A DNA stretch of 64,000 nucleotides, from NCBI GenBank assembly GCA_026770575.1, contig MU657185.1, positions 387,423 to 451,422 on the forward strand, written 5' to 3'. This DNA is from Pelagophyceae sp. CCMP2097. Taxonomy: Eukaryota; Sar; Pelagophyceae. Every line of letters begins with the position of its first letter. Position 1 is the stretch's first letter. Under the pieces are notes generated by a model. It worked only from the letters and a program-made list of their open reading frames with translations, was not told the DNA's origin and did not search any database. A program made the position numbers and the translations under genes. Shown here piece after piece: positions 36,538-49,200 of this stretch.

Positions 36538-37911
36538 CTACTCGTCCTTGGCGGCGCCCGTCATCTTGGCGAGCTCGGCCTCGAAGGATGCCTTTTCCTT
36601 GACCTTTTTCGGGTCGCGGCCCAAATATTCGAACCAGAGGTCTTCGCGAGAGACCTTTTTGAAAACCTTGTTGGCGCACTTTGGGCACTCTGTAAAGCCG
36701 GCGAAGAACTTTGGCGCCTCTTTCGGCGTGACCATGACGAGGTGGTTGCACTGCGAGCACGCCATCTCGATGAGGCGCTCCGACTTGGGCGGCTCGCGGA
36801 ACTGCGTCGAGAAGGAGCCCTCCTTGTTCGAGTTGGCGTTGCCGCCGGCGGCGCGCTCGGCGCGCTGCTGCATCATGCCCTTGTTGTCCTCGTCGTCCTT
36901 CAGGATGTCCTTGGACCCCGGCTTGGCGTTGAGCGTGCCAAGGACCTTGGCCGCCGTCGCGTCGTCGAGGCAGAGCACGTCGGCAGCGTCTTCGTCGGGC
37001 TGGTACGTGACGGTGATGGTCACGTTCTCGTTCGTGTTGTCGCGAAAGTAGCCGATATAGTTCAAACGCAGCTTCTGCTCGTACGCCGACTCCAGCAGCG
37101 ACTGCTGCAAACTGTCGACGAAGCCCGCCTCCTGGCCCGCGTCGACGATGCCGTAGAGCTCGGACACGCTCGCCTCGGCCACGGCGCCCTCGGGCAGCCG
37201 CCGCGCGTAGAAGAGCAGCTTGCTCTTCTCGCCGTCCTTGCGCAGGTCGCCCACGACGCGCACCAGCGCCGCGCCGTCGGCGCCCGTCGACGCCCAGAGG
37301 CGCGCGAAGCGCTCGACGTTGTCGACGGTCACGGGGTCGTAGAGGAACTTGACCATCAACGCAAGGACCATCTCGTACTGCCGCCGGCCGTAAGTCTTCT
37401 TCGTGTAAGCCTTGTGCACCTCTAAAGACTTGGCTGCCGAAGTGGCCTTCATCGCCTTGACGGCGTAGTCCTTGACCGCCGAATCCTGCGCCGCCTGGAA
37501 GCCCTGATACGCCTTGTACCTATAGAGCGTTCGTCAAGGTTTACGGCCCGTCGGGCGCCGCTCTCGGTCGCGCTTTGCAGGGTATAGCGCGAGGACTGAC
37601 CCTCGAAAGCCGACGAAGCCGACGGCGCCGAGGTACGGCAGCGCCTTGATGGGGCTGATCGGGCTGTCGGGCTCCATCGAGATCGCCGCGGCCGTCACGA
37701 GCCACTGCAGCGGCTCCCGCGCCACGACGGCCGCCTCGTCGTCCGCCGCCGCCGCCGCCGCATCCGGCGCAGCGAACGACGTCCCCAGCGGCGCCGCTGG
37801 CGCGGCGCGCCGCAGGACCGCGACTCTTCGTCGCAGGGCCGGCGCGAGCGCGTCCGCCGCCGGCGCGAGCTGCGCCGCGACGCAGAGCACGGCCCACGAC
37901 GACGTCCGCAT
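36538..37911 (-). CDS. Plastid-targeted protein with C-terminal zinc ribbon, unknown function
   Basis: Predicted 430-aa protein with exons 37911-37601 and 37519-36538 (81-nt GT-AG intron joining GFVGFRG to YKAYQGFQ). The N-terminus is a signal peptide (SSWAVLCVAAQLAPAADALAP) with a DALAP cleavage site resembling ASAFAP, then an Ala-rich transit-like stretch. One possible membrane segment is PIKALPYLGAVGFVGFRG. A conserved-looking helical region follows (KKTYGRRQYEMVLALMVKFL). Near the C-terminus two CxxC pairs form a zinc ribbon: MACSQCNHLVMVTP and FTECPKCANKVFKKV. It is probably a thylakoid or envelope-associated protein of algae, but no family is recognised. Confidence 0.7.
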
Positions 37912-38049
37912 CTTCACCTGCAGTGTTCCTGCTCGGCGATCCAAAATCTCTGAAGTCAACACCGTGTCCGTTCCAGAACGGCTCGTTTACAAAAATCAAA
38001 ATCCTAAAACCCCGGGGAACGACGCCGCGGCGCGACGCTCGACACGACG

Positions 38050-39834
38050 ATGGCGTCGCCCGGCGGCGACTCGGACGACGCCCAGGTCGTCGCGCTGCTC
38101 GGCGATGAGGAGACCACCGGCGCGTTCCTACAGACGTTGTGGGGCCGGCAAGCCGGCGGCTGCGACGTCGCCTCGCTCCGCGACGACGCGCCCGTGGAAA
38201 CGATCCAGTGAGACTCTCGTGGGCCGCGCAGAGGGATGCTGGCCGCCGCCTCTGGAGACTCGACGATCGGAGCTCGGGCGACCGCGCGAAGGCGCCTCTG
38301 AAGAGCTCGACGATTGGCGCTCGGGCGGCCGCGCGGTCCGTGATGCGCGCACCTAGGGCGACCTTCGACTTTTTATTGGGCCAGGCGCACGTCGGCCTGG
38401 TGATTGTGACGTCGACGTTCGCGGACGCGATCCGGCCGGCCGTCGAGGCCGCGAAGCAGCGCGGGCCGACGGTGCTCGAAATACCGTCCGCCGGCGCGCC
38501 GCCGCGCGCGACGTGCGTCCTCTACGACCCGCGGCCGCACCAGAGCGGGCCCACGGGCTCGGCGTGGGCCGCGGCGCCGCCAACGAAACCGGGCTGCTCG
38601 CCGGGCCTCGGAGCCGTCGCAGACTCGCTCTGCGGCGAGGACACCGTTGCCGACGGCGCCGCGCCGCCGCAGAAATTCGACGGTGACGCCGACGTGGCCG
38701 ATGACGGCGCCAAGGGCCCGCCCGCCGTTGTAACGGCGGACGTCGACGCGTGCCGGCGGCGCATCGACGACCTGGTGACGGCGCTCTTCCGCCTCGTGGG
38801 CCTCGACGCGGCGGCGGCCGCGGGCGGAGACGGCCGCTCCGCGCGGGCCGCGGAGCCGTCGCCGCGGTCGAAAAGCTTCCGCCTCGAAGTCTTCAACGCG
38901 GCGACGCAGGAGCTCGCGGAGCACATGCAGGCGCGCTACGGCGCCTGGTGCGCCGCGGCGCCGTCGTCGAGGGGCACACTTGTGTGGGGGCGCCGTCGGA
39001 GCCGAGAGGGCCTCGAGAGGCTCAGAGGGTCAGAGAGCGGCTCTCCACGAATCCCGCGGCCGCGGTAGGTTCTTTGCGCGCGCATTAAACCGTCAGCGCA
39101 CGCGCATGGTCGACGTCGGCGCCGCGTACCCGTTCCTCGGCGGCCTCGTCCTCAACTTCCTCGACTGCTGCCAGGCGCTCCACGACGTCGAATCCATCCT
39201 CACAGGCATGATGCTCGCGCAGTCGTTCTACAGAGTACGCGACTGCGGCGCCGCCGCGAACCAGGCTTTCGACGGCGACGCCCCGCCGCGGCCGCCCGGC
39301 GAGGCGGCCGGCGCGAGTCCGCTCGCGTCGGCGGCGAGTGCAAGCGAGTCGACGCCCCGGCGGCGGCGCGAGTACCTCAAGTCTGCGATCCAGTCGCACC
39401 CCGTCTGGGCAGATGCGCTCTTCTGGCGAAGGGCCCTCGCGCTCCTCGTCCGCAAGCAGGCCGAGGCCAAGCGAGGGGACAACGCGGACGACGACGTCCA
39501 CGACGCGTCGGCGTGCCTCGGCGGTGCGCCCTGTGCCCGGCGCTGCCCGGGGGTTTGGGTTCGACGCGCCGCGACCTTAGGCGACTATGGTGGCGCATTG
39601 CTGGCGTCGCTGCGCGGCGCGGCGGGCGGCGGCGACTCGGCGGCCGAGGTCGCGCTGTGGTCGCAGCTCGGCGGCGTCGTGCACGCCATGCTCGAATTCG
39701 GCGCGCAGCCGGACGCCGTCCGCACCTTTGTCGCAGTAGTCTGCCGCGACCAGCACCTCCCGACAGCGCAGCGCGAAATCATCGAGGACCACATCCGGCA
39801 CCACGCCGGCGGCGCGAGCGCCCGCCCCGTCTGA
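38050..39834 (+). CDS. V-ATPase subunit F domain fused to an SBF2-like domain
   Basis: Predicted 487-aa protein in four exons: 38050-38207, 38357-38981, 39097-39523 and 39581-39834. Residues 10-105 match V-ATPase subunit F: ALLGDEETTGAFLQTLWG, APVETIQATFDFLL, VGLVIVTSTFADAIRPAVEA and PTVLEIPSAGAPP. Subunit F is normally about 120 aa and sits on the central stalk of the proton pump. Here about 370 residues follow. They include FRLEVFNAATQELAEHMQAR, LLNFLDCC-type helices (LVLNFLDCCQALHDVESIL), MLAQSFYR, YLKSAIQSHPVWADALFW and FGAQPDAVRTFVAVVC. That order resembles the helical SBF2 domain of KIAA0513 and MTMR5/13. The fusion therefore looks novel. Intron 1 (149 nt) contains an imperfect 40-bp direct repeat. 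Confidence 0.7.
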
Positions 39835-40239
39835 CCCGCAAAGAGCGGCGCAGCGCCGCCCGCGACGCCAGCAGTCGTAAGAAACTCAGTCAGCCCTATT
39901 CGGATTTCCTAGCCCCAACCCTCTTGCAAAACGCGCTCCAGGGTCAACTTCGTACCGGGGTCAACTTCGCACCGGGCTCTGCATGGCCCTGCGCTCGTAT
40001 GCGCCATCTTCACACGCTCTCACCGACGACACTTGTTCGTGACCTCGCACTTTAGATTCGCGGAGAGAGGAGAAGCGGTGGCTTCGTTCCTTGCTTCGCG
40101 TGCGCGCATCTGCTGGCACGAGTCTGACTCCAGTCTGGCTCCATGTTACAAAACTCGGCAGTGGGTTAGTGATAAATAGGGTTAGTGATAAATAGGGTTA
40201 GTGATAAATAGGGTTAGTGATAAATAGGGACAACAGTGG
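39835..40239. other. Intergenic region with 16-bp repeat
   Basis: Convergent 3' space between the V-ATPase-F fusion gene (plus) and the giant PUB gene (minus). Apart from a 16-bp tandem repeat at 40163-40229 it holds no recognisable gene; the sequence is less GC-rich than its surroundings. Confidence 0.5.
40163..40229 (+). repeat. 16-bp tandem repeat with telomere-like core
   Basis: Four exact copies of gggttagtgataaata followed by ggg. The junctions read tagggttag, resembling the TTAGGG telomere repeat, but the unit is different and the site is internal. It ends 11 bp before the stop codon of the giant gene. Confidence 0.9.
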
Positions 40240-43200
40240 TCACGGGAGCGCCGTGAGTTTGGAAAGCGCGGCGCCGAGGCCCGTGTCCGAGCGCGATATG
40301 AGTTCGAGGATGCCGTGCGCCTCGGTGGCGCCCCCGTTCGCTGAGCGGAATGGCTGGAGCAACCGGTGCGTGTTGCCGCCGGCCTCGTACGTGTCTTGCC
40401 GCAAGTCGGTTGGCGTTGAGACGACGCGCTTGGCGGCGAAGAGCGCTGGGATGGCGCCGCCGGCGCCAAAGTTGCGCATGCCCTCGTCGCTGGCGCCGAC
40501 CATCTCCGCGAGCGCCGCAAACGCGACGCCGCGCTCGGCCGCCGCAGTCGCGGGCGACCGGATCGCCGTCGATATGGCGCCGACCCACGCCGCCGACGAG
40601 AAGGCGCGCAGCAACGCGCGCAGCGCGGCGGCGTCGTCGTCGCGGGGCCCGTCGAGGTCGTCGAGCGTCGCGCCCAGCGCGGCGCCGTCGGCGCGCGCTG
40701 CCGCGGCGGCGGCGGCGACTGCGTTGAGGCAGCACTGCAGCGCCGCGATGCGAACGTCGCCGCAGCCCGCGTCGGCGGCGAGCGGTAGCAGCAGCTCCCC
40801 GACGTCGAGGGAAACAAAGGCGCGCGCCGACCGCCGCGCTGAGAGGCCGCCTCGGAACGCGGCCGCGAGCGCGCGCGCCGCGCCGCGCCGCACCGACGAC
40901 GCCGCGCCGGCGCGCGCACGCTGCGGCGTGAACGACGCGGCGCGCACCGCCGCCACGACGTCAGAAAGGAACTGCGGCGCCGTGCGCTCGAAGAGCTGCG
41001 CCAGCGGCGGGCCGGCGCGCGCGAAGTCGTACGCCGCCGCGCCCGGCGGTGCGAGGCCCTCGACGGCGCGCGTGGCGCCGCAGGTCAACAGTTTCGCGGC
41101 GACCATGACGACACGGTCCAGCAGGTCGTCGTCGAGGCGCGAGACGGCCGCCTGCGGGTCCGTCGCCAGCGACTCGAGCGCCCCGGCGACGCACGCGCTG
41201 AGCCGCGTGACGACGAAGAACACGCCATCCGCGCGCAGCTTGGCCGCGCCGTCATGGTCGCCGCGCCGGCGGCGGCGCGCCGCGGGCTGCTCGTCGAAGG
41301 CCTCGTCGGGGAAGAGCTCGGCGGCCGTCTCTCCAAAGGTTGCCGCAAAGTCAAAGCAGCGCTCGAGCACGTTGCGGCTAAAGACGACGTCGCAGAGCGC
41401 CAAGTCGTCGGACCGCAGCGCGAGCACGACGCCGTCGCAGACGCGCCGGAAGTCCCCCACGATGGCGTCGAGGACCCCCGCGCCGCCGCCGGTTGCAATG
41501 CCGCTCGCTTTACACCGCTCGAGGCGCCGCAGCGGCCCCATGAGGTGCTTCGCGAGGGCGCGCGGCGTGACGACGCCGCCCGTCGCGTAGAGCGCCGCCT
41601 TGACGCCGGCCTCGTACTCGCGCTCGTAGCCGGACTGCGAGTTGAGGTACGGCGACACGAGCAAGTCGGCCGCGAGCGGCCTCTTGGCCGCGTCGGCGTC
41701 GAGGAGCGCGACGTAGCAGTCCGCCGTACTCACGGCGACGTACTCGTCGAGCAGCGCCGCCAAAGCATAAAAGTCGCCCGCGCACCGCGCCGCCAGCGCC
41801 TCGGCCTCTGCCGCCGTCAGCTCAAACCCGAGGCCGACGAGCGCCGAGAAAATCGCGTCGGCGCGCATCGACGGCTGCGAGAGGCCGTGGTTCGCGTCGC
41901 AGAGCGCCGCGCGGACGGCGTCGACGACTCGAAAGCGCGGCGCGTCTTCACGGAGTGCCGCGTCGGCATCGCAGAGCGTCGCGTACTGCTCCAGTCGCGA
42001 CACCGTCTCTTCGACGGGCGCAAACGCGCCGGAGATGCGCTTCAGCTCCAAAGCGTCGAAGAAGAATCCCGAGGCGCGGCCCTCCGTCGCGGTCAAGTGC
42101 GCGCGGACCTGATGCGCGTAGCCGGAGAATCTTCGAAACGGCCGCGCGCACTCGCGGAGCAAGAGGCCGAGGCCCCACGAGTCCCAGGCCGCAGTCGGCC
42201 GGATGCCGCAGTCGATGGTTTCGCGGCCGTCGCGGCGCCGCCGCGGGAAGGCGGAAACCGAGCCGTCCCGGAGCCACTCTGCCATAAACTGCGCCGAAAA
42301 CTCGGGCGGCGTCGAGACGTCGTCGAGGTCGCACCGAGGCGCGGCGCGGCCCGCCTCGCGCAGGCCGACGGGGACGACGCGAACGCGCGCGCCGTCGCTG
42401 GAGACGACGACGTGCTCGGCGCACAGCGTCACGAGGACGAGGGCGTGGCGGTGCGCGTGCGCGGCGGCGGCGCACATTTGCCGGAACCAGAGGCGCGTCA
42501 CGGCATCAGGCGGCGCGCCGTGCGCAGACAGCAGCTCGCGCAGCGTCCTCGACCCAGGCTCGAGGCCCTGGAAGACGAGCCACCGCGGCGCAGCGCCGGC
42601 GTCGGCGTGCTCCGCGTCGAGGAAAAAGTCGGGCGCGTGCGTCAGGCCCACGCCGCCGAGCAGGTGCGCGCAGGCCAGCATCGCGGGTGTCGCGGCAAGG
42701 TCGACCAGCCGCGGGCGCTGCGACGCGCGCACCTCCGCCGGCGCGCCAGGGGATCGCGCCTCGGCGTCGCCGAAGCGGCCGCGGAGCCGGAACGCCACGG
42801 CTGCGAGCTCGATGCCCGAGTCGTCGGCGATGTACACGTGGTGCGCCGCGCAGTCGGGGCCCGCGGATAGCGCGTCGTGCAGCCGCGCCGCGCGGCGGCC
42901 CGGCCGCCGCAGCGCCGTTTCGCCGGCGCCTTCGCCGTCCGAAGCGGCGCCATCGTCGTCGTCCGGGCTGACGACGACGCGGTACCTTCGAGCCGGCCGG
43001 CCGAGGTCCGGCACGCCGTCGCCGTCGGGGCGGTCCGGCGGGGCGTTGCCGCCGAGGAGCGGGCGCTTGGCGACGGCGGCGAGGCGGCCGAGGCAGACGC
43101 GGAGCGGCGCCGCCGCGTAGAACGTCGTCCGCAGCGCCACGTCCGCGCCGCCGGCGAGGTGCGCCTCCGAGGCCTCGAGCGCGGCCCACTGCTCGAGGAG

Positions 43201-46200
43201 CCCCGCGCCGCGCCGCGGGTCGGCGGGGCGAATCAAAGCGCGGTCGAGGCGCCGCGAGATTTCCAACTCGCGCACCGCCGCCACGAACGTCGCCTCGTCG
43301 ACGACGGCGTCGCCGCCGAGGAGGTCGTAAGTGTCGTCGAGCGCGTGCTCACCGACGAGCGGCCGCAGCAGCGCCACCGCCGCCTCGCGCGTGAGGCCGC
43401 AGTCCAGGCCGCGGCCCGCGACGATGGCCCCGGCTTCGTTGGCGTCAAAGTGCTGCGGCCCGTCCTCGAGCGCGCGCGCCGCCCAGGCCGCGCAGTGGTA
43501 GAGCGGCGCGAGCTGCGCGAGGCGCCGCCGCACCTCGTCGATCTGCAGCGCGCCGCCGCCGCGGTCGAAGACGACGCTGAGCGCGAGGAGCGCGCTGCGC
43601 AGCACGTCGCCGCGGTATTTCGGCGACCGCTGCGCCGCGCGGAACGCGAGGCGCGCCGCGCCGTCGCTGGCGTCAGCGTCGATGCGCACGCGCGCCAGCC
43701 ACCGCCGCGTCGCGTGCTCGTGCTCCGCCGCCTCGCGGTCCAACGCCTACGTCCATCATTCAACAGAGACGCCGCAACAGAGGCTGGGGTCCACGGCGGC
43801 CGGCCCGGGCATCGGCGTCCTCACCGCGTGCGTCTCGACGATGGCGCGCGCTGATGAGGCGAGCGCGCCGCGCCACGAGTCGAGCGATGCGGACCATGCC
43901 GCGAGCCCGGCTCGCGCGACGGCCGCGTCGTCGAGGGCCGCATCGCCGACGGCGCGGCGGCCGACGTCGAGGCGCGAGACCGCCCAGCCGACGGCCGCCT
44001 TGCGCGACCCCGCGGCGCCCGTGCCGACCTCGGCGAAGACGACTTCTGCGCACTCGTCAAAGACCGTCGACTCCACCTTTTCCGCCGCCATGTCCCCAGC
44101 CGTCGGCGAGACGTCCGTCGTCAAGTCGTCGTGCGGGCACGCGAAGAATACGAACTCCAGCTGCAGGCCGAGGCGCCGCCGCTCCTGCTCCGCCTTGGCC
44201 AACGGCCTGCGGTTTCGCGTCCGTGAGACTCGTTACGACAAAGGCACCCTCCGGCAAGGGGCCTCTCCGGGAAAAGTCGCGTTCCGTGACGCAGGCGGGC
44301 CTCTCCGGGGCAACCGAGGCTTGCACGAGCTTAGAGACGCACCACGCGAGCGCGTCGTCGAGGAAGGCTGCGACGTCTGCTCGGGCGTCTGCTGCAGCAA
44401 AGTAGGCGACGCGGACGACGTCGCGCCGCTTGTTGAGGAGGACCTTTGCGGCGTCGTCCGCGACGCAGGTGAGAAACGCGGCGTCGCGGAGGCGGAGGCC
44501 GACGAAGCGGTCGTCAAAGTCGAGACCAGTCGTCTCCAAGTAGTCGACGCCGCCGCTTCGCATGAGGTACGCAAACCCGCTCAGTTGAACATTCGCGCCG
44601 ACAGCGGCATCCACGCGGTGCGCCTCGCGCACGCCCGCCGCGGACACGTCGACGGGGCTCGCGGCGCACGTCGCGCGGAGCCGCGCGCAGCGGAGCCGCG
44701 TGGCGGGGCGGTCCAGCGAAACACAGAGCTTCTCCGTCGCGGATGCCGCCGCCCACTCGTCGTTGAGCGGCCTGTACTGGCCCACGCCGACGCGGAGGTG
44801 GTGCGCGGCGCCGGGCACGACGAGCGCGTGGCGCAGCGGCTCCGGCTCCCAGAGGCGCAGCGTCGCGTCCGCGCCGGCCGACGCCAGCAGCTCCGTCGCC
44901 TCGCAGTAGACGAGCGCGGTGATGGCGCCGCCGTGGCCGCGCAAGATGCGCTCCGCCGCGCGGAACGTGGGCGCCCCGCTCGACGCGGCGCCGCTCGACA
45001 CGCGCGCGAAGGACTCGAACTCTCGGAGCGTCACCAACGTGCGCCCCGGCCGGCCGACGGCGACGCCGAGCGCGGCTTCGACGTCGGCCGCGCGCGCGAC
45101 GCCGGCGCCGCGGAGGTCGAACTGCGCGAAGAACCGCTGGGCCGACTGCGCCTCGCGCGCATGCCAGACCGCGACGCGCGTGCCCAGGGGCCGCTTCGGC
45201 CAATTGCGCAGCGGCTCCGTCCGGGCGTCGTGCAGTTGGGCCTTGTCGACGAACTCGACGGCGCCGTCGTCGTCGAATTCCACTTCGAAGACCTGGTCGT
45301 CGAGCGCGCCGCTCACCGTCGCCCCACGCCACGCCGGCGGCACGCCGGACTTGAGCACAGCGTCGACGGCGGTCCGAACGGCGTCGCCGACGCGCATCGT
45401 GTCGGCGTCGAGCGTCGACCGCCAGACGCGGATCGTCGAATCGCCGCTGCCGGAGAACGCACGCGCGTGCGCGTCCGTCGGGCACGTCGTGGCGAGGCAG
45501 GTCACCGCCGCCGCGTGGCCCGCGAGGATGACGCGCACGGCACCCGTCGACAATGAGACGAGCCTCAGAGCGGCGTCGCCGGCGACTGCGACGACGAGCA
45601 GGTCGTCGGCGTGGCTCGCGACCTCGAACGCGAGGACGGCGCCAAAGCTTGACTGCGGCGCGTCGCCGGCGCGGTCGTGGAAGAGGCCCCTGTCAAAGTC
45701 GCGGAGCGCGAGGTCCTGTACGGCCACGGCGTCGAGGCAGCGGAGCATGGCCGCGTCGTGGTAGCGCAGCGTGCCGTCGCCGGCGGTGCAGTTGACGATC
45801 AAATTGCGCGCATGCGCGTCGAAGCAGAGCATCTGGCACCGCGGCTCGAGGAGGAGCAGCCTCGTCACGACGTCGCCGTCGGCCGCGCGGCCGGGCACGA
45901 CCAAGACGGGGACGCGCAAAAGCTTCGACGACGTCGCCGCGTCCCAGGCCTCGACGCAGCCGTCGTCCAGCAGCACAAACGCGCGACTCGCCGCCTCGTC
46001 CAGCGCCACCTCGTGGACGACGGGCGCGCGCTCCCCCGGCGCGGCGTGCGGCCCGACTTTTCGCGCGACCGTCTTCGGGATGCGACCGTCTTCGGGATGC
46101 GACCGTCTTCGGGATGCGACCGTCTTCGGGATGGGCCCGCGCTTGAAGAGCACGTCGACGGCGTCGTCGCCGTAGACCAGCGCCTCGACGTCCCTCCAGG

Positions 46201-49200
46201 CGCGGAGCCCACCGTCGACGATGGCGTCGCGGATAGCCTCGCCGAGGACCTTGCCGTTGGGGAGCACCTCGAGCACGAACGTCCGCATGGCCTCAGAGGA
46301 CCGGATGCGGTCGAACAACGCCTCGACGTCGGCGGCGTCCCACAACGGTCGCATGCGGAGGCACGCGGCGCGGCGCCAGCCGTTGAGGCCCCGGGCGCGC
46401 GACGGGAAGAGTACGGACGAGGGGTCGAATTCGCCGCAGCGCCACCGCGCAAAGTCGACGACCGTCGCAAAGCCCGCCGGCAGCTCCACTGTCCTCGCGC
46501 CGCTCGAGACGTCGACGCCCTCGAGGTCCCGCAGCGCCGCGAGGACGGCGTGGTCGCAGTCGAGCGGCGCGTGCGCGTTAAAAACCGCCGCCAGCTCGTC
46601 GAGGACGGTGCCGTCGACGCCGCGCGCCCAGTCCAGGTCCGCGCCGCCGGCGGCGGCGGCGAACGAGGCGCGGCGGCGGCCGTCCGTCGTCTTCTCGAGG
46701 AAGGCGCCAAAGTCGAGGGCCGCCCCGCCGCCCTCGGCGAACGCGTCGAGGCAGCCGAGGCGCTCGGCGCGCCGTGCGCGCTCCACCTCATTTTCCGTCA
46801 CGACGTCGGAGCCCGACTCGTTGACGCGGTCGAAGACGCGCCGCGCCTCGGACAGCGTCCAGCCGTCGGAGTAGGCGTCGACGCGGCCGCCGCGCTTGAC
46901 GTAGAGCTCGCCGAGGCGCGGGAGGCAGCCGACGAGCGCTTCGTCCTTGGCCAGATCGCGCTGCATGACGCGCTTCAGCACGCAGCGCCGCTGCGCGACG
47001 GCGCGGCAGTCGAACGCGCGCTGCTGTTGCCGCTGCCGGAGCAGCGCCTCGCCCGCGGCGCAGGCCTCTTCGATAACGTCGGCGAGGACGTCGTGCGCGG
47101 CGGCTATGGCCCGCGCACGCTTGAAGAGGCGACGCTCGTCGATGGTCGCCTTGAGCATCACAACGGGCGCGCCGGCGGGGTGCGGCACGGTCAGAGGCGC
47201 GTTGAGGATGAGCGAGCCGAGGCCCGTGACGAAGCGCTCCTCGCACGCCGCGTCGTAGCCGACGCGCACCTTGGACCCGACGCGCCAGCCGTGCGTGTCG
47301 GCGATGCGCACGAAGGTCGCGCCCGCGGCCGTCGCCTCGAGGAGCGACGTCTGGACGAGCGTCCCGTCGTCCGCGACGTCGCCGTAGCCGCGCGCCCGCG
47401 GCGGCGGCTGATGCAGCGCCGTCCGCCGGCTCGAGGCCGGCCGCGGGGGACCCGCGCGCGGGAAGCCCGCACTGGCCGCCGAGAGGCCGAGGCGCGTTGC
47501 CGTCTTGGTGCGCGCAGCGGCGTCCTCGGCGCGGAGCTTGGCCGTCGTCGAAGGGCCCGTCGACGGGCACGGCGCCGTCCGCGCGGCGGCGGCCTGGGCC
47601 TCGTGGAGCTGCGCCGCGAGCGCGTCGGCGAGCTGCTTCGCCTTAATCGCCTGCGCCTCGGCGCGCTGCGTCTGCAGCACCGCGGCATCCTTTTGCCTAC
47701 GGGGCAACGAAGGTAAGACGGTAAACGACAGTAGTAAGGTCATGACGGTGTGAGGGTAAACTGACTCCGGAACCACGCGTTTTAGCGTACGACGCCCACG
47801 ATCAAGGTAGTTCCTCTGGGCGTGTATCGAGCCTCTTGTGATGAATGACTCTGTAATCACACCGTCGATTCCCGCGACGATCCGGGTTTCCCGACCAGGA
47901 CGCGGCTCGTTGCCGCTGCGCCACCTCGAGTTCGCGCTGCTTCGCGGCCAACTGCAGCCGCGCCTTTTCCGCGCCGGGCGGGCGGCGCGACAAGCTCGCG
48001 GGGCGGTCGCCGTCCTGCGCGGCTGCAGGGGCCTTGGAGCCCGCCCGGTGGATCGTGGACAGCGACGGGGCCCCCGCCGCGTCGGCCTTGGCGTCGCTGG
48101 CCTTGGTCTTTGGGAGCGTCTCCGGCGCGGCCCTCTTGCTGTCCTCTTGCTGTCCTCTTGCTGTCCTCTTGCTGACCTCGCGCGCGGTGCGGTCCGGGCC
48201 CTCTTGCTCCGCTCGGACGCGGAGGAACGGCAGGCCCGCCTCGAGCTCAAGCACGCGCGCCTCGAGGTCCTCGTCGGGCGTCGACGCCGGCAGGACAAAC
48301 GAGCCGCCGCCGGACGCCTCGCGCCACCCGAGCGCCACCAGCAGCTCGAGGCCGCCTAAATAGGGTTGTGGCGCGGCGGGACGTGTATGACCGACACTGA
48401 ACGTCTCGTCCGTCATAGCAGACGCAGGGAATCGCACCTTTGCAGCCGAGGATTCTGCTCTGAAAGACAGCGTTGGTTGCGGGCACGGTGCGCACGTTGC
48501 GGGTGGCTTTGAGAGCGTTGCGCGAGTACCGCACGCACAGCTCCACGGCCCCGACCCAGGCCTTCGCGTCGCCGCCGAGCCGCGCCACCGCCGCGGACAC
48601 GGCGCGGATGTCCGGCACGTCCGGGTGCTCGAGCGCCGTCGACCGCGCGCGCAGCTCGGCGCGCGCCACTTGCAGGCTTGCCAGCGCGCCCGCCGGTAGC
48701 CGGTCCCAGGCGCGGCCCGACCCGAGCGCCAGCACGCGACCATTATCCTCGAGGCAAAAGCCGCACGCTGCCGCTAGAGCCACGCCGCCGGCGAACGTGG
48801 CGACAAAGTCCTCGAGCGTCACGGGTGCGCCGCCAGCCCCGGGTTTCGCGTCGCCGACCTTGATGCGCCAGAGCTGTGTGTTCTGCGGCGCGTCGATGAT
48901 CGCGCCGAGGCGCCGCTCGAGCGCGGCGACGCACTGCAGCACCTCGCGCACCGTCGCGCCGAGGCGCAGCGCACCGACGGCCGCCGCAACGTCCGAAGCG
49001 TCGCCGCCGCCCAGGTCGACGACGCCCAGCGCGTCGCCGCGCCGGTGGCGCGCCGAGGCGTCCTTCTTGCGCGTGACAGCAAACATGGGCGCCTACGTTT
49101 TCGAGACGGTCGCTCTGCTCTTTCGAGGACGGTCTCACGGACGTCTCCCGTCGAAAAAGGCACTTTTCAAAGGCCCCTCGGTCGAACACCGCCGAGTCAA

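Noticed and set aside
40163..40229. Telomere or chromosome end
   Set aside because: Genes continue on both sides, the unit is 16 bp and not a pure TTAGGG array, and only four copies exist.
40240..43743. A separate 1167-aa gene beginning at 43743
   Set aside because: The first codon is TTG preceded by GTAGGCG, i.e. an acceptor site. A 48-nt GT-AG intron joins it in phase to the upstream exon, so it is treated as the last exon of the giant gene.
44057..48298. A separate 1413-aa gene
   Set aside because: Its first 190 codons are an Arg/Ser-rich antiphase of the PUB-containing exons. Its last 90 codons fall in a 136-nt intron (44207-44342) and beyond. Only the middle part is coding in that frame.
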